Shown here: one piece after another, positions 22,341 to 43,252 of the stretch
How positions within the stretch are numbered: the first letter of the stretch is position 1
Layout of the letters: every line of letters starts with the position of its first letter
From: Anoplopoma fimbria
Taxonomy: Eukaryota > Chordata > Actinopteri > Perciformes > Anoplopomatidae
Direction: 5' to 3'
DNA: 64,000 nt
Assembly (NCBI RefSeq): GCF_027596085.1
Contig: NC_072460.1
Location: forward strand, 9,844,231-9,908,230
Notes under the pieces: generated by a model
The model's input: only the letters and a program-made list of their open reading frames with translations
Database searches by the model: none
Told to the model about the DNA's origin: nothing
Position numbers and translations under genes: made by a program

Positions 22341-24749
22341 GATAAAGTGTGTTTTATGACGCCTTACATCCCTCTACTGTCTACACAGAGGGTTAGCCAA
22401 TTGTGGGTTGTATTCATTCAATCCCACAATCCAGCAGTGGTCCTTTAGACACACCTTTCTAGGTGTTTAATATACTGGACATCCATCAAGTGTTTCCCAT
22501 TTTCTTCGGATTTAAGAACATAAAATGACTTGTGTAACACATCTGGTGGAGAGATTTCCATTGGAAAACATCTCAAAGCACATATTATGAAAATCATATG
22601 TTTTTATTGATGTAGGGGTCTGGAAGAATGAAGTATCAGAACAACTTAATTGCCATATCCCTGAAAAAAGCATGAAAACAACAGCTACAATTTGTAGCTT
22701 TGTTTATTTGATATTTTCTTTGAATTGTAGAATAGAATGTCACTCTGAGAGAAAAATAATATAAATATGTTTTTTCAGATTGTATTCATGAAATAATTTG
22801 ACTACAGCAAACACAAATATCAACATCTTAAAGGCAGAGGTTTTCAGCTCCACTCGTGGTCAAATATTCACACAAACCTTCTGGCCGTAATAACTTCTCT
22901 TTCAAAACAGAAGAAAGGAGACAACAAATATAAAAAGAGATGTTTCTGTCGGTGTAGGACAAACAGAATTTGGTTTTCAGTGGTGTGACTCTGTTGCCAT
23001 CACAACCTCTGTACTGGCAGGTATGATAGGTTGTATCTCTCCTGTTAGCTCAGCCTTCAACATCACATGTTCCCCACTGGCTGACAACATGTTTTCTGCT
23101 CCTAAATGACAGATTCACATACATCTGACAGCATCAGCATCTCAGACTTTGAGCTTTGATTTTGTAGGCCTCATTTTTGGAAATTTCTTGCCATTATGTC
23201 CATCTATTATAATAAGATTATAGTCACCAAAGTTATTGCTGAGATCTGGGAGCACAGTAAATATCTATCTACTAATATGTCAGACAGGCTTAACAAGCCA
23301 AGAGTTAAACAGATTATCTAAATCAGTTTATCTGGAGAAGAACCCCTTATTGCACACTAACACTGTGAGGACAAACTCCTACAGTACAGGAGGTTAAAGT
23401 TGAGTCTGTATCCTGTAATGAGTGTTTAAGTTTATGTTTTGGCCACTTGGGGGTCACGGAAACAATTTGTGAAGATATCGCCGCCTTACAAGTTCATATG
23501 GCAAACTTTAGCAATCATTTGCTTATTAACACATCTAACAGTTATGGGGCAACATTAATGTACTTCTGAAGTCATTTTTTTGGGGCATCTGAGATTTGCA
23601 GGTCGAATATTCACTCTTTTTTAACTCTGTTTTTGGTAATTACCAACTCCTGAGGGAAATACCTGGCTCTACAGATGTTTAGCTGCTAGCCACTCAATGT
23701 GTCTTTCTGTCATTTGGTCCTGAGTAGGTAGAGTACAGTAAGGTTTTTAGTTTTTTTGCTTAAAATAGCTGCCTGCTGCCACCGAAAACGACAGTATGAG
23801 AGCAGTGAGGCAAAACAGTAGTTTCCAGTTAGCTAAAACTCACTGTAAAGCTCTGTATAGCCGGGGGAGCTGCAGAGTTGGGTGAAAGGTTCATCACTAT
23901 GAGCAAAATAAAGCTGATATAATGAAGCAAATACATTACATTACATTGTAATGCACTATGATACCATAAAGAATCACAAAATATAGAGAGAAATACCTAA
24001 AAAAAAAACATTCTCTAAAATAAAGCTGATGTTTGCATTTTCTGTTCCTAATATCCAGAAATAGTTTCTCTAAATAGTACAGGCTTAATGTGTTTCTCCA
24101 ACTGAAGTCTTATGCAACTGTGAAGTGCCAAAGGGACTAAACTGAGGCTAATGACGACTGATCTTTGTCTCTGACTCGACTGGCAAAGAAACATGTGCAT
24201 TCATTGACCCTCCCTCCATTTCTGCCTCCATTCCGTTCCAATTCCCTGAACAGGATCGCTGGTTATTATGATTCATCGAAACAGTAAATAAAATCTGCAT
24301 CCCCGGCCACTGATGTAAACGACAGCTTTAATGTGTTCATTTGCATAATAGCGGCCATGCATCAGCTGACATGCAGTTGGTACAATGAAATATGAATCTG
24401 ATCAGTGTCATTTCCTATTTGTGTGATTTAAGCAAAAAGACAGAAACTGTCTTCTTAAATAATCCTGCAGCCTTTCTGTAACAGACTCGGTATATAGAGA
24501 CCAGTCATAAAATGGTTCCAAAATATCAGCACTACTCTGCGTACCCCAAAACTGTCATCTCCTGGATTTAATGGTGCAAAAAAACAGATTGAACATTTGA
24601 GGACAAAACACATCCTATTTTTCAAAGATTTATACTTCTCGCTCCTGTGTGTGAAGTTATTGACTCAGAAAATCTACTATTTGTCTTAAAATCTGCTATT
24701 TTTCTGGGTCCTCTCTGCGTCTGTCTTTGGGTCTCTGTGTCACTCTCAG

Positions 24750-25300
24750 GAGCCGCACGATATCAAATGTGAATTAGTCGTATTTCCATCAACTAGTTTG
24801 ATGTAAATAAACTTGGCTAAAACATAGTTTGGTAAGAAGTGGGCGGTATAAGCTTGATGTCTGTTATTCTCCAGAAGTAGAGCTAGTGAACCAGAGACAA
24901 TACAACTCATTCTACCTCAACCAAAAGAAAAAAAATGGAGAGAGGTCTTCATCAATTTGTTTAAATTTGGCAAGTTTTAATCAGGTCGGGCTTTAATCAG
25001 GCTTTCATGTAAGGTAGTTTTGACATCGGTTCATGCTGCCCTGAGACAAAGACAAGCATTCACATGTCATTGGAATATCCAAGAAGGTGCTGACAACAGA
25101 AACAGCTCTCACTCATGTGAGTTAATGTGCGCTAAGACAGAATTGATTGGGCAAAGGTGTTTCCATAATTCATTTAGCCCATCAACAAAGACAAAATCCA
25201 CCTCAAGCTAGCCTAAAAAACACTTTTTTACTGTTTCCAGACAGGTTTTTATAATGCGATACTTCAAAAACATGGAAACATGGCCAATGTCCCCTTAAAC
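24750..25300. repeat. possible decayed transposon
   Basis: TATTTCCATCAACTAGTTTG near the left end and TTTCCAGACAGGTTTTTATA near the right resemble termini of a fish repeat family. No clear target duplication. Confidence 0.3.
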
Positions 25301-26549
25301 TTGTCCTGTACAGTTCTTCCGACTTCCACTTCCTCCTTGCACACTTCTACAGCAACAACAGCATTAAGAAACCAAGGTTTCAAAAGGTCTAGCAATGTGT
25401 CAGAGAGTCCAGTGGCCACGTGGCAGCTGAAATTGGACTTGGCTGGAACGGGATTGGAGGTTGAAAATTGATAGGGAATGACAGGAAGTGTCTAAAGGGG
25501 GTACATTTTTAGATTGGTTCTCCATCTTCAGAGTGAGTGGGAAGGAAAGACGGGGTGGGGTTCAATTTTTGCCTGTTACTGGAGACAAAATCAATTAATG
25601 GGCCTATTGTTCCCACAGAATTCTTATTCAGTCAGCTTGCAGAGGGAGGACACAGCACAGGCAACAGTAGAGAGCAGATGATGGCTGCTGCTATATAATG
25701 GGTACATACACTGTATGCAGGCTTCTTAATGTATGAATAATAGAGCAGACACACTAACTTCGATATTTATGTCACATAAATATGTCATTTAGACACAGTC
25801 TGTGTTTTTATACTGCTTCAATTACTGAAATATAATATTCCATCTGACAAAATCAACACATCATGAGACAGAAGACCAAGTCCAGCTACAGTGCAACATA
25901 ATCAATTCCTTCACACATACATCTTCATGAAGAATGTTGCATTTAATGACAGGGCAATGCTGTAAAGAAGTGCAGCACTAGCTTGTTTACTACATCATTT
26001 CTCCAGCAAAGATGTCTATGTACAGTTATACATTAAACACAGTATGAATGGAGAGCATATTGTACCACGTTTGTTCAAGACAAAGTAGCAGCCCAAATCA
26101 GGAATGTGTTAAATATATAAAGGGGATGAGGAGAGCAGTCGGGGTCAAGAATTTGAGCAGCAAGTGCTTTCATGACGGGAGGATACAGCCCACATCCTCT
26201 TGTTTGTTTTGGACCAGGCAACTAAGCCATGGCCATGCTTGAATAATTACATTCAACCTTATTCTCTCTTAAACCCATCGGAGATGCCACGTTTGGTTAA
26301 AAGCTTCTTGGCACTCCTTTTGAATATATTTGAGAGTAAATAAAGTCCTTGATTTGTGAACACTCATGTACGGAAGCCGTCAGATGCAAGTGGTGAATTT
26401 TTTTTTTCTGGTGGTCCATTTTCTAAGTCTAATCTAAATTGATTTCTCTATACTGTTTATAACTTAAGAATAGGTGAAAAAAAGTTTTTGCCAGGATAAT
26501 CTTTCTAAGTTCCTTACCTCGTGTTCTCAGCTGTGAAACGGGGAGAAAA

Positions 26550-26934
26550 AAAATAAGAGTACTCAAGAAGTACTACCCTGAGCCTTCCTCGTAGCACTTA
26601 TTGCATTCATATTAGTTGTTGCACTTACTGTATTCATATCAGTTCGCTGCACTTATTGAATTCGTATTTGTTTACTGCACTTATCCTATTCGTAGTAGTT
26701 TGTAGCACTTATTATATTCGTATTAGTCTGTTGCAATTATTGTTTTCGTAGTAATGTGCCTCTGCACTATACTTTTGCTCTGGCTTATGCTTTAAGATGC
26801 TTGTTTAAGAAAGGAGATGCACTTATGACTTCTGGTGACTAGTAGTTCTCTTGAATACCTATGTTGAATACACTTCCTGTAAGTCGCTTTGGATAAAAGC
26901 GTCTGCTAAATGACTGTAATGTAATGTAATGTAA
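26550..26934 (+). mobile_element. retrotransposon 3' end with minisatellite and (TAATG)n tail
   Basis: Six 28-bp units (26594-26757) precede GTCGCTTTGGATAAAAGCGT, which can fold into a small stem, then CTGCTAAATGACTG and a (TAATG)n tail. This terminus is typical of fish LINE/SINE 3' ends. Confidence 0.8.
26594..26757. repeat. 28-bp minisatellite, six units
   Basis: Units begin GCACTTA/GCAATTA at 26594, 26621, 26649, 26677, 26705 and 26733, with a consensus near GCACTTATTGTATTCGTATT plus 8 bases. They are diverged, so not recently amplified. Confidence 0.9.
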
Positions 26935-29900
26935 GAGTATGGCCAGGTTTTTGTTGTTGTAATATTCATTCCAGCCACAAGAGGCTGAATTCACCAGACA
27001 AGACTTTTTCTCAGCTGTTTTCGCGGATGAAAAAGAAAGTAGGAAAGTTACTAAGATTATCATCAGTTTCACAAAAAAATGAAGGTGCTTAATGACAACT
27101 TTAACACATTAGATAAAACAAATCAGATCAGAACACACAACAACACACAACAAAAATCACAACATTATTTTTTCTATCTCAGTAGCCTATCAGGGCTTCA
27201 CTAATCAATCCCTACAACAGATCTCAATTCGGGGTCTTCAAGTTCAGTTGGTATTTGACTTTCTTTCTCAACCTGTTGCCTCTATTACCTGTGTCACAGA
27301 GCAAAGAGCAACAGAGCCATCACTACCAGCTAGACTTATAGAAAATATGAATCCATGAGAATCAGCTGTGTTATTCAATAGAAAACTACATGCAAGGCAG
27401 CCTCCAGGCTAATGCACCAGCTCCGACACGGTCCTATTTCCCTGTAATGATTATATCCCAGGAAGCACATGAATTTCATGGCTTTATCCACAATCTTCAA
27501 TGTTAGAAAATTGACCCAGAGGGGTATTGAAAATGCTATGCACTTAATGGTGTTGTGGGTCGTTATAGATATACATTATATTTCGAGAGCATTGCCTTTT
27601 ATTCGCAAAACTTATTCAATTTTCTTTCTTATTTAAACTCAGAAATACTCAGAATGTTAAGTTTTGTTTTTTATTCATGTGAAACATTCTGCTATACACA
27701 CACACACTTGGAAAGGTATGTGCACACCCCCACACATTACTGAATGCATGATGGGATACTGATTAATGTTTGCCCTTTGCAGACATGTATGCAAACATCA
27801 GCCATTATGTGACCTTTATATTCCGAAGGGAATCTGTTTGTGTCCTCAGGACAAAAAAAAAAAAGAAAAGAAACATTGGACAAACTGCATTGAAAATGAT
27901 GTTATCAACTTTTCTACTTTGGCTGTAACTTATTCTGTCTAGAGATTTGGCCTCATAAAAGTACCACACCAGTGATTTAAACACATTATTTATACTTTCC
28001 GTCATAACTTACCATTTTGCAAATGATGGTGTTTGACTGCATTTTTTTAGTTTAGCTGATTTCCATAACAGCAAATATGATTGTAAAGTTACTTAAGTTA
28101 ATGCACAGAAAGGTAATGCAGTTTTGACATTTTCAAATCAATCAGCACTTAGAATACCACACAACTGTAACACTTGCAAAGATAAATGCAGATGCACTGT
28201 GCAAATAGTGATTAATTACACAACTGAAGCAAGTTTCAAGCATCTGCGAAACCAAGACTATCAGCATAAAGAAATAAACATGATGTACAAATGTACATGA
28301 CATGCAAACACACTGATGTGGTTCTTTTAATCTGGTTGCAACTGGCTGCCTGTGATTTGAGCTATTTGATATTATCCGAGTGTTAAACACAGAGAGGGAT
28401 TGATCAACGACAAGGGTGCAAATTAAGTGTCTAAAATCAGCCAGAGGGGCAGCAATGGTGAAAGCATCTTTTTCAAATGAGGGTCCTTGCAAAAGTGAAA
28501 GCACATGTGCACACTTTCACATCAGATCCTGAACACCTCATCCAAGGCAGATTGCCAAAATGTATTTCATAGAGTCTTTCATCCTGAATGAGATGCAGGA
28601 GTCATTAATAAAAGTCAGAGTGTGCCTCCATCTCGCACACACACTCATCTTTATGGACCATTGATAGCAAATTCATCAGTGGCTCATGACGGTAGTAACG
28701 CCTAAGCGCTGACTGATGAAGGCAGCCTGCAGTGTCTGCTCTGTCTTGGAGTGCTCTGCTCTGGATTAGCTAGTCAATTCTCATGAGCAGAACAATCTCC
28801 CTGCGTCGCCTGAGGAGATGACAGGGTCACGCCTGATGAAAACGGAAAAAAAAAGGAAAAAGCACACCTTGCCTTGAGGCACTCCATCACAGAAAACAGA
28901 CTCTAATATTCTGTATTAACAGAGACAGTGATGAAGAGATATTGGTATTTAGGATAACTCATACAGGGATGGATTGCTATTTATTGATGAGCACACCAGT
29001 GTGAAGGCAAGCATGTCACTGAAGCTCTTAACATGCCAATGTTGGGGATGAAAATGTAAGAAAATGACCCAACTGAAAGCTCAAATTGTTTGTTTGGTCT
29101 GACATGGCATCCAAAACTAAATATGCAATTAACAATAATATAAAACAAATTAAAAAAATCTGCAAATCTGGATCCTGGTACCAGAAAAAAAAAATCTGCA
29201 AACTACAACCTGAATTCCACACAACTCGAGGCCGTCGCAGTTAATTCACATCAAAGACATTTAAATGAGGATGTCGCTCCCTGCATGACTCCCTCCCCTC
29301 TAGTCAGTCAGTGTCCATCAAGTAGTCTGCGCTCTTACATCACAGAATCTGACATCCACATGCTGGCAATCCTATTTCATGCTCCAGGTCCTTGGAGTAA
29401 TGGGGGCTGAACTTATGCTAGAGTTGGGTTGGAACAGAGCTCGACAGTGAGCGAAAAAAAAATGATCAGAGGGAAAGATAAGACAGTAATCTCAACTGCA
29501 TTCCACCACAATCCGTTGTCTTAAAACCCTCTGGTGTGTCTGTGGATAGCATCAGCCACACTGGCCAGAAATTGCATTGCTTTTCACAGAATAACAAACA
29601 TGCAAACAGAGATCAGTTATGTATAAGTATACCCTATACCTCTCTTTATATCTATAAATATATATATATATATGCATTCAATCATCTTCCTTTTTGGTGT
29701 CCCTTGACACAGTTACATAAGCAGCCCTCTCTCTCATTTTCACAGTCTGTACTTGTGCCAAATTGATAGTAATCCGTCAAAACAATGCGTCGGCTTTAAA
29801 GTCGTTCTCCCATCTATGACGTGAAAACCACAAACAGTGAGATTACTGTCGCTCTTAGGCTTCAGATGGACAGATACACTGGACAGGATTTAGAATTTCT

Positions 29901-32900
29901 TTCGTCGCGGAGATTAGCAGTAGAGTTTCCATGAAACTGGAAGAGGTGCTGCTCAGGTCATGAGGGACAGACGGTTGGAAAAAAGATAAGATAGCTGATG
30001 GATAAAGCCATTAAAACACAACTGGGGGAGTCAGAGACTGCAAATGAGCCCTTCTACAGAAGTGATAATGAAGGTGCAGGCTGGCAACTTTTCTCCTTCC
30101 TGATCTTCTTATTAGGTCTATGTGATTTATCATCCTCCAGTATTTTTTATTAGCAGGCAATAAGGTGGCAAATAAATGGTGCGAAAAATTCACACAGAGC
30201 CAATCCTAGGATACTTTATAGCAGAAATATACACCATGTGCTTATTTGGGGGGGATAACTTATAATGTGTACATTGCTCTCTGAGTTGGTACCTGTATGA
30301 ATTGGTGCTTTACTTAGTTTTTCCTTCCAGATAGAAGCTACAGTTTGTGCTTTTCTTATGGACAGCTTTCACTTAATATGATGAGAATGTTAATTGGTTG
30401 CGTCAGGCCAGGCGATAATTGCTGCTGGTTATGCTTGATGAGCTGTGCTGGTAAGAACATGTCATTCATTCAGCCATGATACAAAATAGCATCTTTGTGA
30501 ATACACAAGCTGTCTACATTTAACTGGGTTTGTAACATCCATTTTCACTGGCTTTTCCTTTTAGTTCCATTTTATTGTTACACGTTGTTAACATAGCGCC
30601 ATTATGTTTTTCTCATTCCCCACGGGTGTTGCTATTAAACATACTGCAAACAAATAAACACTTATTTTCATAGATTAGTCTTGTTGTGCATGAGTGGGAG
30701 TCAAGTAGAAAACAAAGCAACAATATCTGATGAAAGTGGAACAATAAAAAAGCTCTGTTTTAGAGAGAGATCTTTGTAAGATGACCAGGACACTCTGCCA
30801 ATAGCTGCACAGAAAACATATCGAGATTCAACTGCATAATCTTATTAAGTGGATGAATGGATTAGCTGAGACAAGTAGCTTAGAAGTGTTTGGATGTGTG
30901 ACAAAGCAGTGTGTGTGTGTGTGTGCATCTGTGTTTGTGTGCATATAGTTGAGAAATGACCTTTGGTGCCGAAGGTTAACAGTGCTGTTATTTATAGTCT
31001 TGGCCAAATGGGAGGGCAGACACTGTGTCACCATGGATACTTCATGAACTTGTGGAGTCCACACATACGGCATCTGCACACCTGTGTGAGGTGGCTCCTA
31101 CCGCTGCGACTAAGACCCTGCACTTCGTCAAATCAGCAAAATAAACCCATCAACAAACCTGCTCTGCCGCCAAAAATAAATACCGCCACCTAGAAAAGCC
31201 AAGCCAAAGTGACAATGATGATCTGGCAGACAAAGTAGAGTACGGCAGTGGAGAAACAACCCTGGTTGCCTCTTGAGATACCTAATAAGATTCTGGGACT
31301 GCAATACATAACTAATGGTTGTGGAGTTACATTTGTTCCCAGTTTTTGAAAATAAGCAGGGATCTGCTGACAGCTTCAGCAAATAAAAAGCTGCAAGACT
31401 GAGAAGTCTGTCACTGCAAATGTGAGCTACCTTTTCAGTGACTTACAGAGTCTGTCATCCACCCATGTGTACTGGATGAGCTGAGGAGGAATGGGCAGTG
31501 TTTGAAAACGGCAACCAACAAATGGAATAAATCTGATTTCTGGTGGTGACAAAACAGCAAAATTTATCTGATATTTTGCTTGAGAGCAAATGTGATTAGA
31601 CGCCAGAGAGTTTAAACAGAGAGCGATAGATGGAACATAATAAAGACTCCCATCAGTCCATCCTCATTATAAAACAAAATGACTCCGCAATCTCAGAAAG
31701 TATTCCCAAATCTGACGCTTCCCTGACTTCATTCTGACAGGCGGCTGTTAATCTTTAACTGGTTCGAAATTGTCTTCTGTGTCCGCAACAACGTGGAGTA
31801 ACTAGCTAGCACCCGAGGGAGCCGCTTTCCACATTCACCTGCAACAAAGTCAGTGAAAGAATGCAGCTGGGACCAAACGCCTCTGCTCAAGCAATTATGT
31901 CGTCAAACCGATCCACATGCACATCACGCATCCATGCGTTGAATAACATAGGCACGGACGGACATGTGCATGCATTTGGATGCATATGAGTGTGAACATA
32001 TTAGGTTTGGTCAGTCAGATCCAAACCAACAACAGCTTTGCTTCATAGCCAGGTTCACAGAAGGTGTTAATCCACAGTGTTAAGCCCTCTCTGACATCAT
32101 ATCACTCATCTGAAAACACTACTTCCTCTCTGAGTGACAGCCATGAGACATAAAGGAGCGATGTCATGTGAAATGATCTGGGGTGTCTGCTGGACTGGCA
32201 GGCGGAGGAACTGATGTTTGATGTGAATTCAACACAGAGAAGATCAAAACCAGAAATGTTTTTCTGTTATTCTGCTTGGAGAACATCAACAGCAGGTATG
32301 ATGACACATAATCTGCTGCTATGGTTACAAGCAATAAAGGCTGCATGACTAATGTTTTACAGTTTCAGTTTGCAAAGACAGACCGCAAATTACCTAAACG
32401 GTAATCACAGAGGCTGCCACAGAAATGTGAGATGGAAAGGTGAGTAAATGACCACAATTACAAATACATAACCACACCTGTGTTAGTAAGGGTTAGGCAA
32501 AGATAGCCATCCATAGCCTCCAGGCGTTTGTATTGCTTTGAAAGCACTAATTGTGTCACAACCACACCTCTGGGTTGAGCCTGACGGATTTAGAGGACGT
32601 GCTTGAAAAACGTGGAACAGTTTGACCAGTTCATGCCACATTTCTGGGTTGCTAGCACATGGCATTCCTAGAAAACGTAAGAAACATAGGGTTCATCTGT
32701 GTAATGTGAACTATTACCTCTGTGTTTAGGTTATCTTTGGTCCAAAGTTGAAGGGCAGGTGAAGCACCAGCATATAGATAAAATGCAGGTATTTGGAAGC
32801 CAAACAGCAGAGCATTTGTTCTCAGAATCGCAGCTCTTCTCAGCTGTTGTAATTCAATGCTTTTCATTTAAAATAGTCTGAAACCAGTCTGGCTGACACA

Positions 32901-33557
32901 GCAAAACTCCCTGTGTGAATGTAGAACATACTTTCAGGCTAAAAAACTGGATCCAACAACCCCAGACCACAGTGTTTACAATATAAACAAAAAAAACAAT
33001 GCCTCTTTACATGACCATGAAACACTGTTTGGAGACAAACTGACAAAAAACAAGACCGTGATCTCGTCATTGACAGTCGGCGAAACTCCCTCACACCTCT
33101 GTACCCAGCAGCTGAGAAACATGTGAATAACTGCAATATTTTCCAATCTTTTGAATTTATAGGTCAGGTGTCAGATCCCCATATTCACAACCACATGGCT
33201 CTTCATCTCTTACAACTCTTGGGAAAAAGTATCAGCTCAAACTAACATTAAAGACAACTGAGAGCATAAACAGGCAGGGTAATGGTGGAGTCTCTACTCA
33301 ACAACTACTCTGAGGTCACTCAGTGCAGGTTAAAGTCTCCCAACGGCTCAGCACTAAAACAGGTGACTGACTGGCTGATCCACTATCAGACACTCTTTGA
33401 GCTAAATAACTTAGATTTCTCCTCTTCTAAGATCTTTAGTCCAGAAAGACACTGAATAAGCCACCTTTGCCTGGTCACTATTTGAAAGTGCAGGACTAAC
33501 TCACTTTCATACACTCGTCTAATAACGCAGCTACACCTGTCTATTCCACTCACTCAC

Positions 33558-33588
33558 CAAACTTTCCCTGCTCCCCGTCTGACTTCAT
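33558..33588 (-). CDS. KAZN: candidate alternative first coding exon of kazrin (MKSDGEQGKF)
   Basis: ATG at 33586-33588 opens a 10-codon segment reading MKSDGEQGKF plus one base, ending at a strong donor (TTT G|GTGAGTGAG). The phase-1 end joins the VLLREEV exon at 16518 without frameshift. The ATG is the first in its frame after a stop at 33715-33717 and has G at -3. The full short-isoform CDS from here is 1029 nt. About 300 bp upstream is GC-richer than the flanks and holds a GC box (33871-33884). Mammalian kazrin uses several alternative first exons, so one here is expected. I do not recognise the decapeptide itself. Transcription from here is inferred from phase, donor and context. Confidence 0.6.
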
Positions 33589-33900
33589 CCCCTCCTCCGA
33601 GGGGAGTTTTCCAGCCGATTCCAGGATTCCAGGATATGTCAGGTGTGTGCTGGAAACTTTCAGGAAAGACACAAAGACTCCAAGCTCCAAAAATCCTCCT
33701 TGTTCAAGCGGTTTTCACTCAAAGCACGTCCATTTTCGACTATTTTCCCAACTCAAATCAAGCTCAGTTGACACCAGGAAATGCATCCAGGAGCTGCCGC
33801 TGTGTGTTTTTCCCTCTGTAAGTGTACCTGTTCAAGGCGACTCCCACGGCTTCAATGATACAGTACACTCGGCCCCTCCCCCTCAACTCAAATGGTTTAC
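33589..33900 (-). promoter_or_regulatory. KAZN: putative alternative kazrin promoter and 5' UTR
   Basis: On the minus strand this stretch holds a GC box-like GGGGGAGGGGCC (33871-33884) and no clear TATA box. Two overlapping upstream ORFs follow: 23 codons from ATG 33786 to TGA 33715, and MDVL from ATG 33733 (AAAATGG context) to TGA 33719. A direct repeat of GGAATCCT is present, and a 6-bp GC hairpin (CCCCTC-GGAG-GAGGGG, 33589-33604) abuts the start codon. Such features would dampen translation (inference). The transcription start is not determinable from sequence. Confidence 0.45.
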
Positions 33901-33960
33901 TAGGTAAGGAGGAGCTCAGCGGTGCTGTCACAATGATTTTCCCACATTACTCAAACAAAC

Positions 33961-42389
<8,429 letters not shown>

Positions 42390-43252
42390 GGCCGTTTCTC
42401 AATACCAAGTATGGTCAAGTGTGGACTTGCAAACTTGCAAGTTCAGACTTGGATAGTTCGACTCGGGAGTACAAACTCCCGAGGATGGGAGGACGCAGTA
42501 CGGTCATTTTGCAATTGGAACAGCAGCGAACTTGATGACGTCACCAACGTCACGACGTCACCAACTCAGCTCGTCGGTCCCGCCTACTCCGGTTATCTTC
42601 AGTCATATATATTGACAATAAAACGAAATATGATATAAAACACAACCCTGCCTTTTTTCGTTTTCATTTAGAAAATATTAAAATATTAATATGTATATAT
42701 TTTGTGTTACATCTGCAACCACAACCACAGAGACACCGGAGCCAGCGGCACATCTGGAGAGGCCTTGCCGAGATAAGGCTGCTGTCAGCGGGCTACATGA
42801 GCATCACCGCCCGGTCTCCTCTCTGGTCCTCTCATATCTCCGACAAACGTCGGCGCTTTTTTCAAACAGGCTCTATCTTGATAAATTGACCGCATATTTT
42901 AAGTCTTAACAACTACATTCTCGCTTAAAAAAATGTTAAAACTAAATTCCGTTACACAACAACAGCAGTATTTAGACAATGATAACTGACAGTTGTGAGC
43001 CGTCTCCGCCACTGTCGTCTCTTGTTTGCTGGTGAAATGCATTCTGGGATACTTGGCTGTCCAAAGTCCACACAAGTCTCCTCCGTTGCATCCCCGATAT
43101 AATGGGCGGAGCAAGGACACTTCCGGGTATTTGGACCGTACTTGGCTGAATGCGAACTTGTGTATTGGAACAGTACTTGGGCCGCGCTAGATGACGTTTC
43201 ACAAGTTCAGGAGGACACAAGTACAGAGAAGTTCACTTATTGAGAAACGGCC
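42390..43252. mobile_element. TIR DNA transposon, non-autonomous (863 bp)
   Basis: Exact 14-bp terminal inverted repeats GGCCGTTTCTCAAT/ATTGAGAAACGGCC are flanked by AGA on both sides, a possible 3-bp target duplication suggesting a PIF/Harbinger relative. Subterminal ACTTG/CAAGT motifs repeat. The interior is GC-richer than the flanks and contains TGCATTCTGGGATA at about 43037-43051. No intact transposase. Confidence 0.85.

Larger units (their letters stand above)
16519..33557 (-). other. kazrin intron, proximal half
   Basis: Intron between the two alternative 5' exons and the shared exon. It holds retrotransposon 3' ends (18893-19526, 19921-20060, 26550-26934), fish DNA repeats (20320-20640, 21977-22340, possibly 24750-25300) and a minisatellite. 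16519-18890, 22345-24740 and 26940-33557 show only chance ORFs and AT-rich sequence. Blocks such as 24200-24420, with an ATTTGCATAAT octamer-like motif, could be regulatory but this is untested. Confidence 0.7.

Noticed and set aside
23930..23960. Short ATTAC repeats resembling a CRISPR-like array
   Set aside because: Simple microsatellite; no spacers, and the genome is vertebrate.
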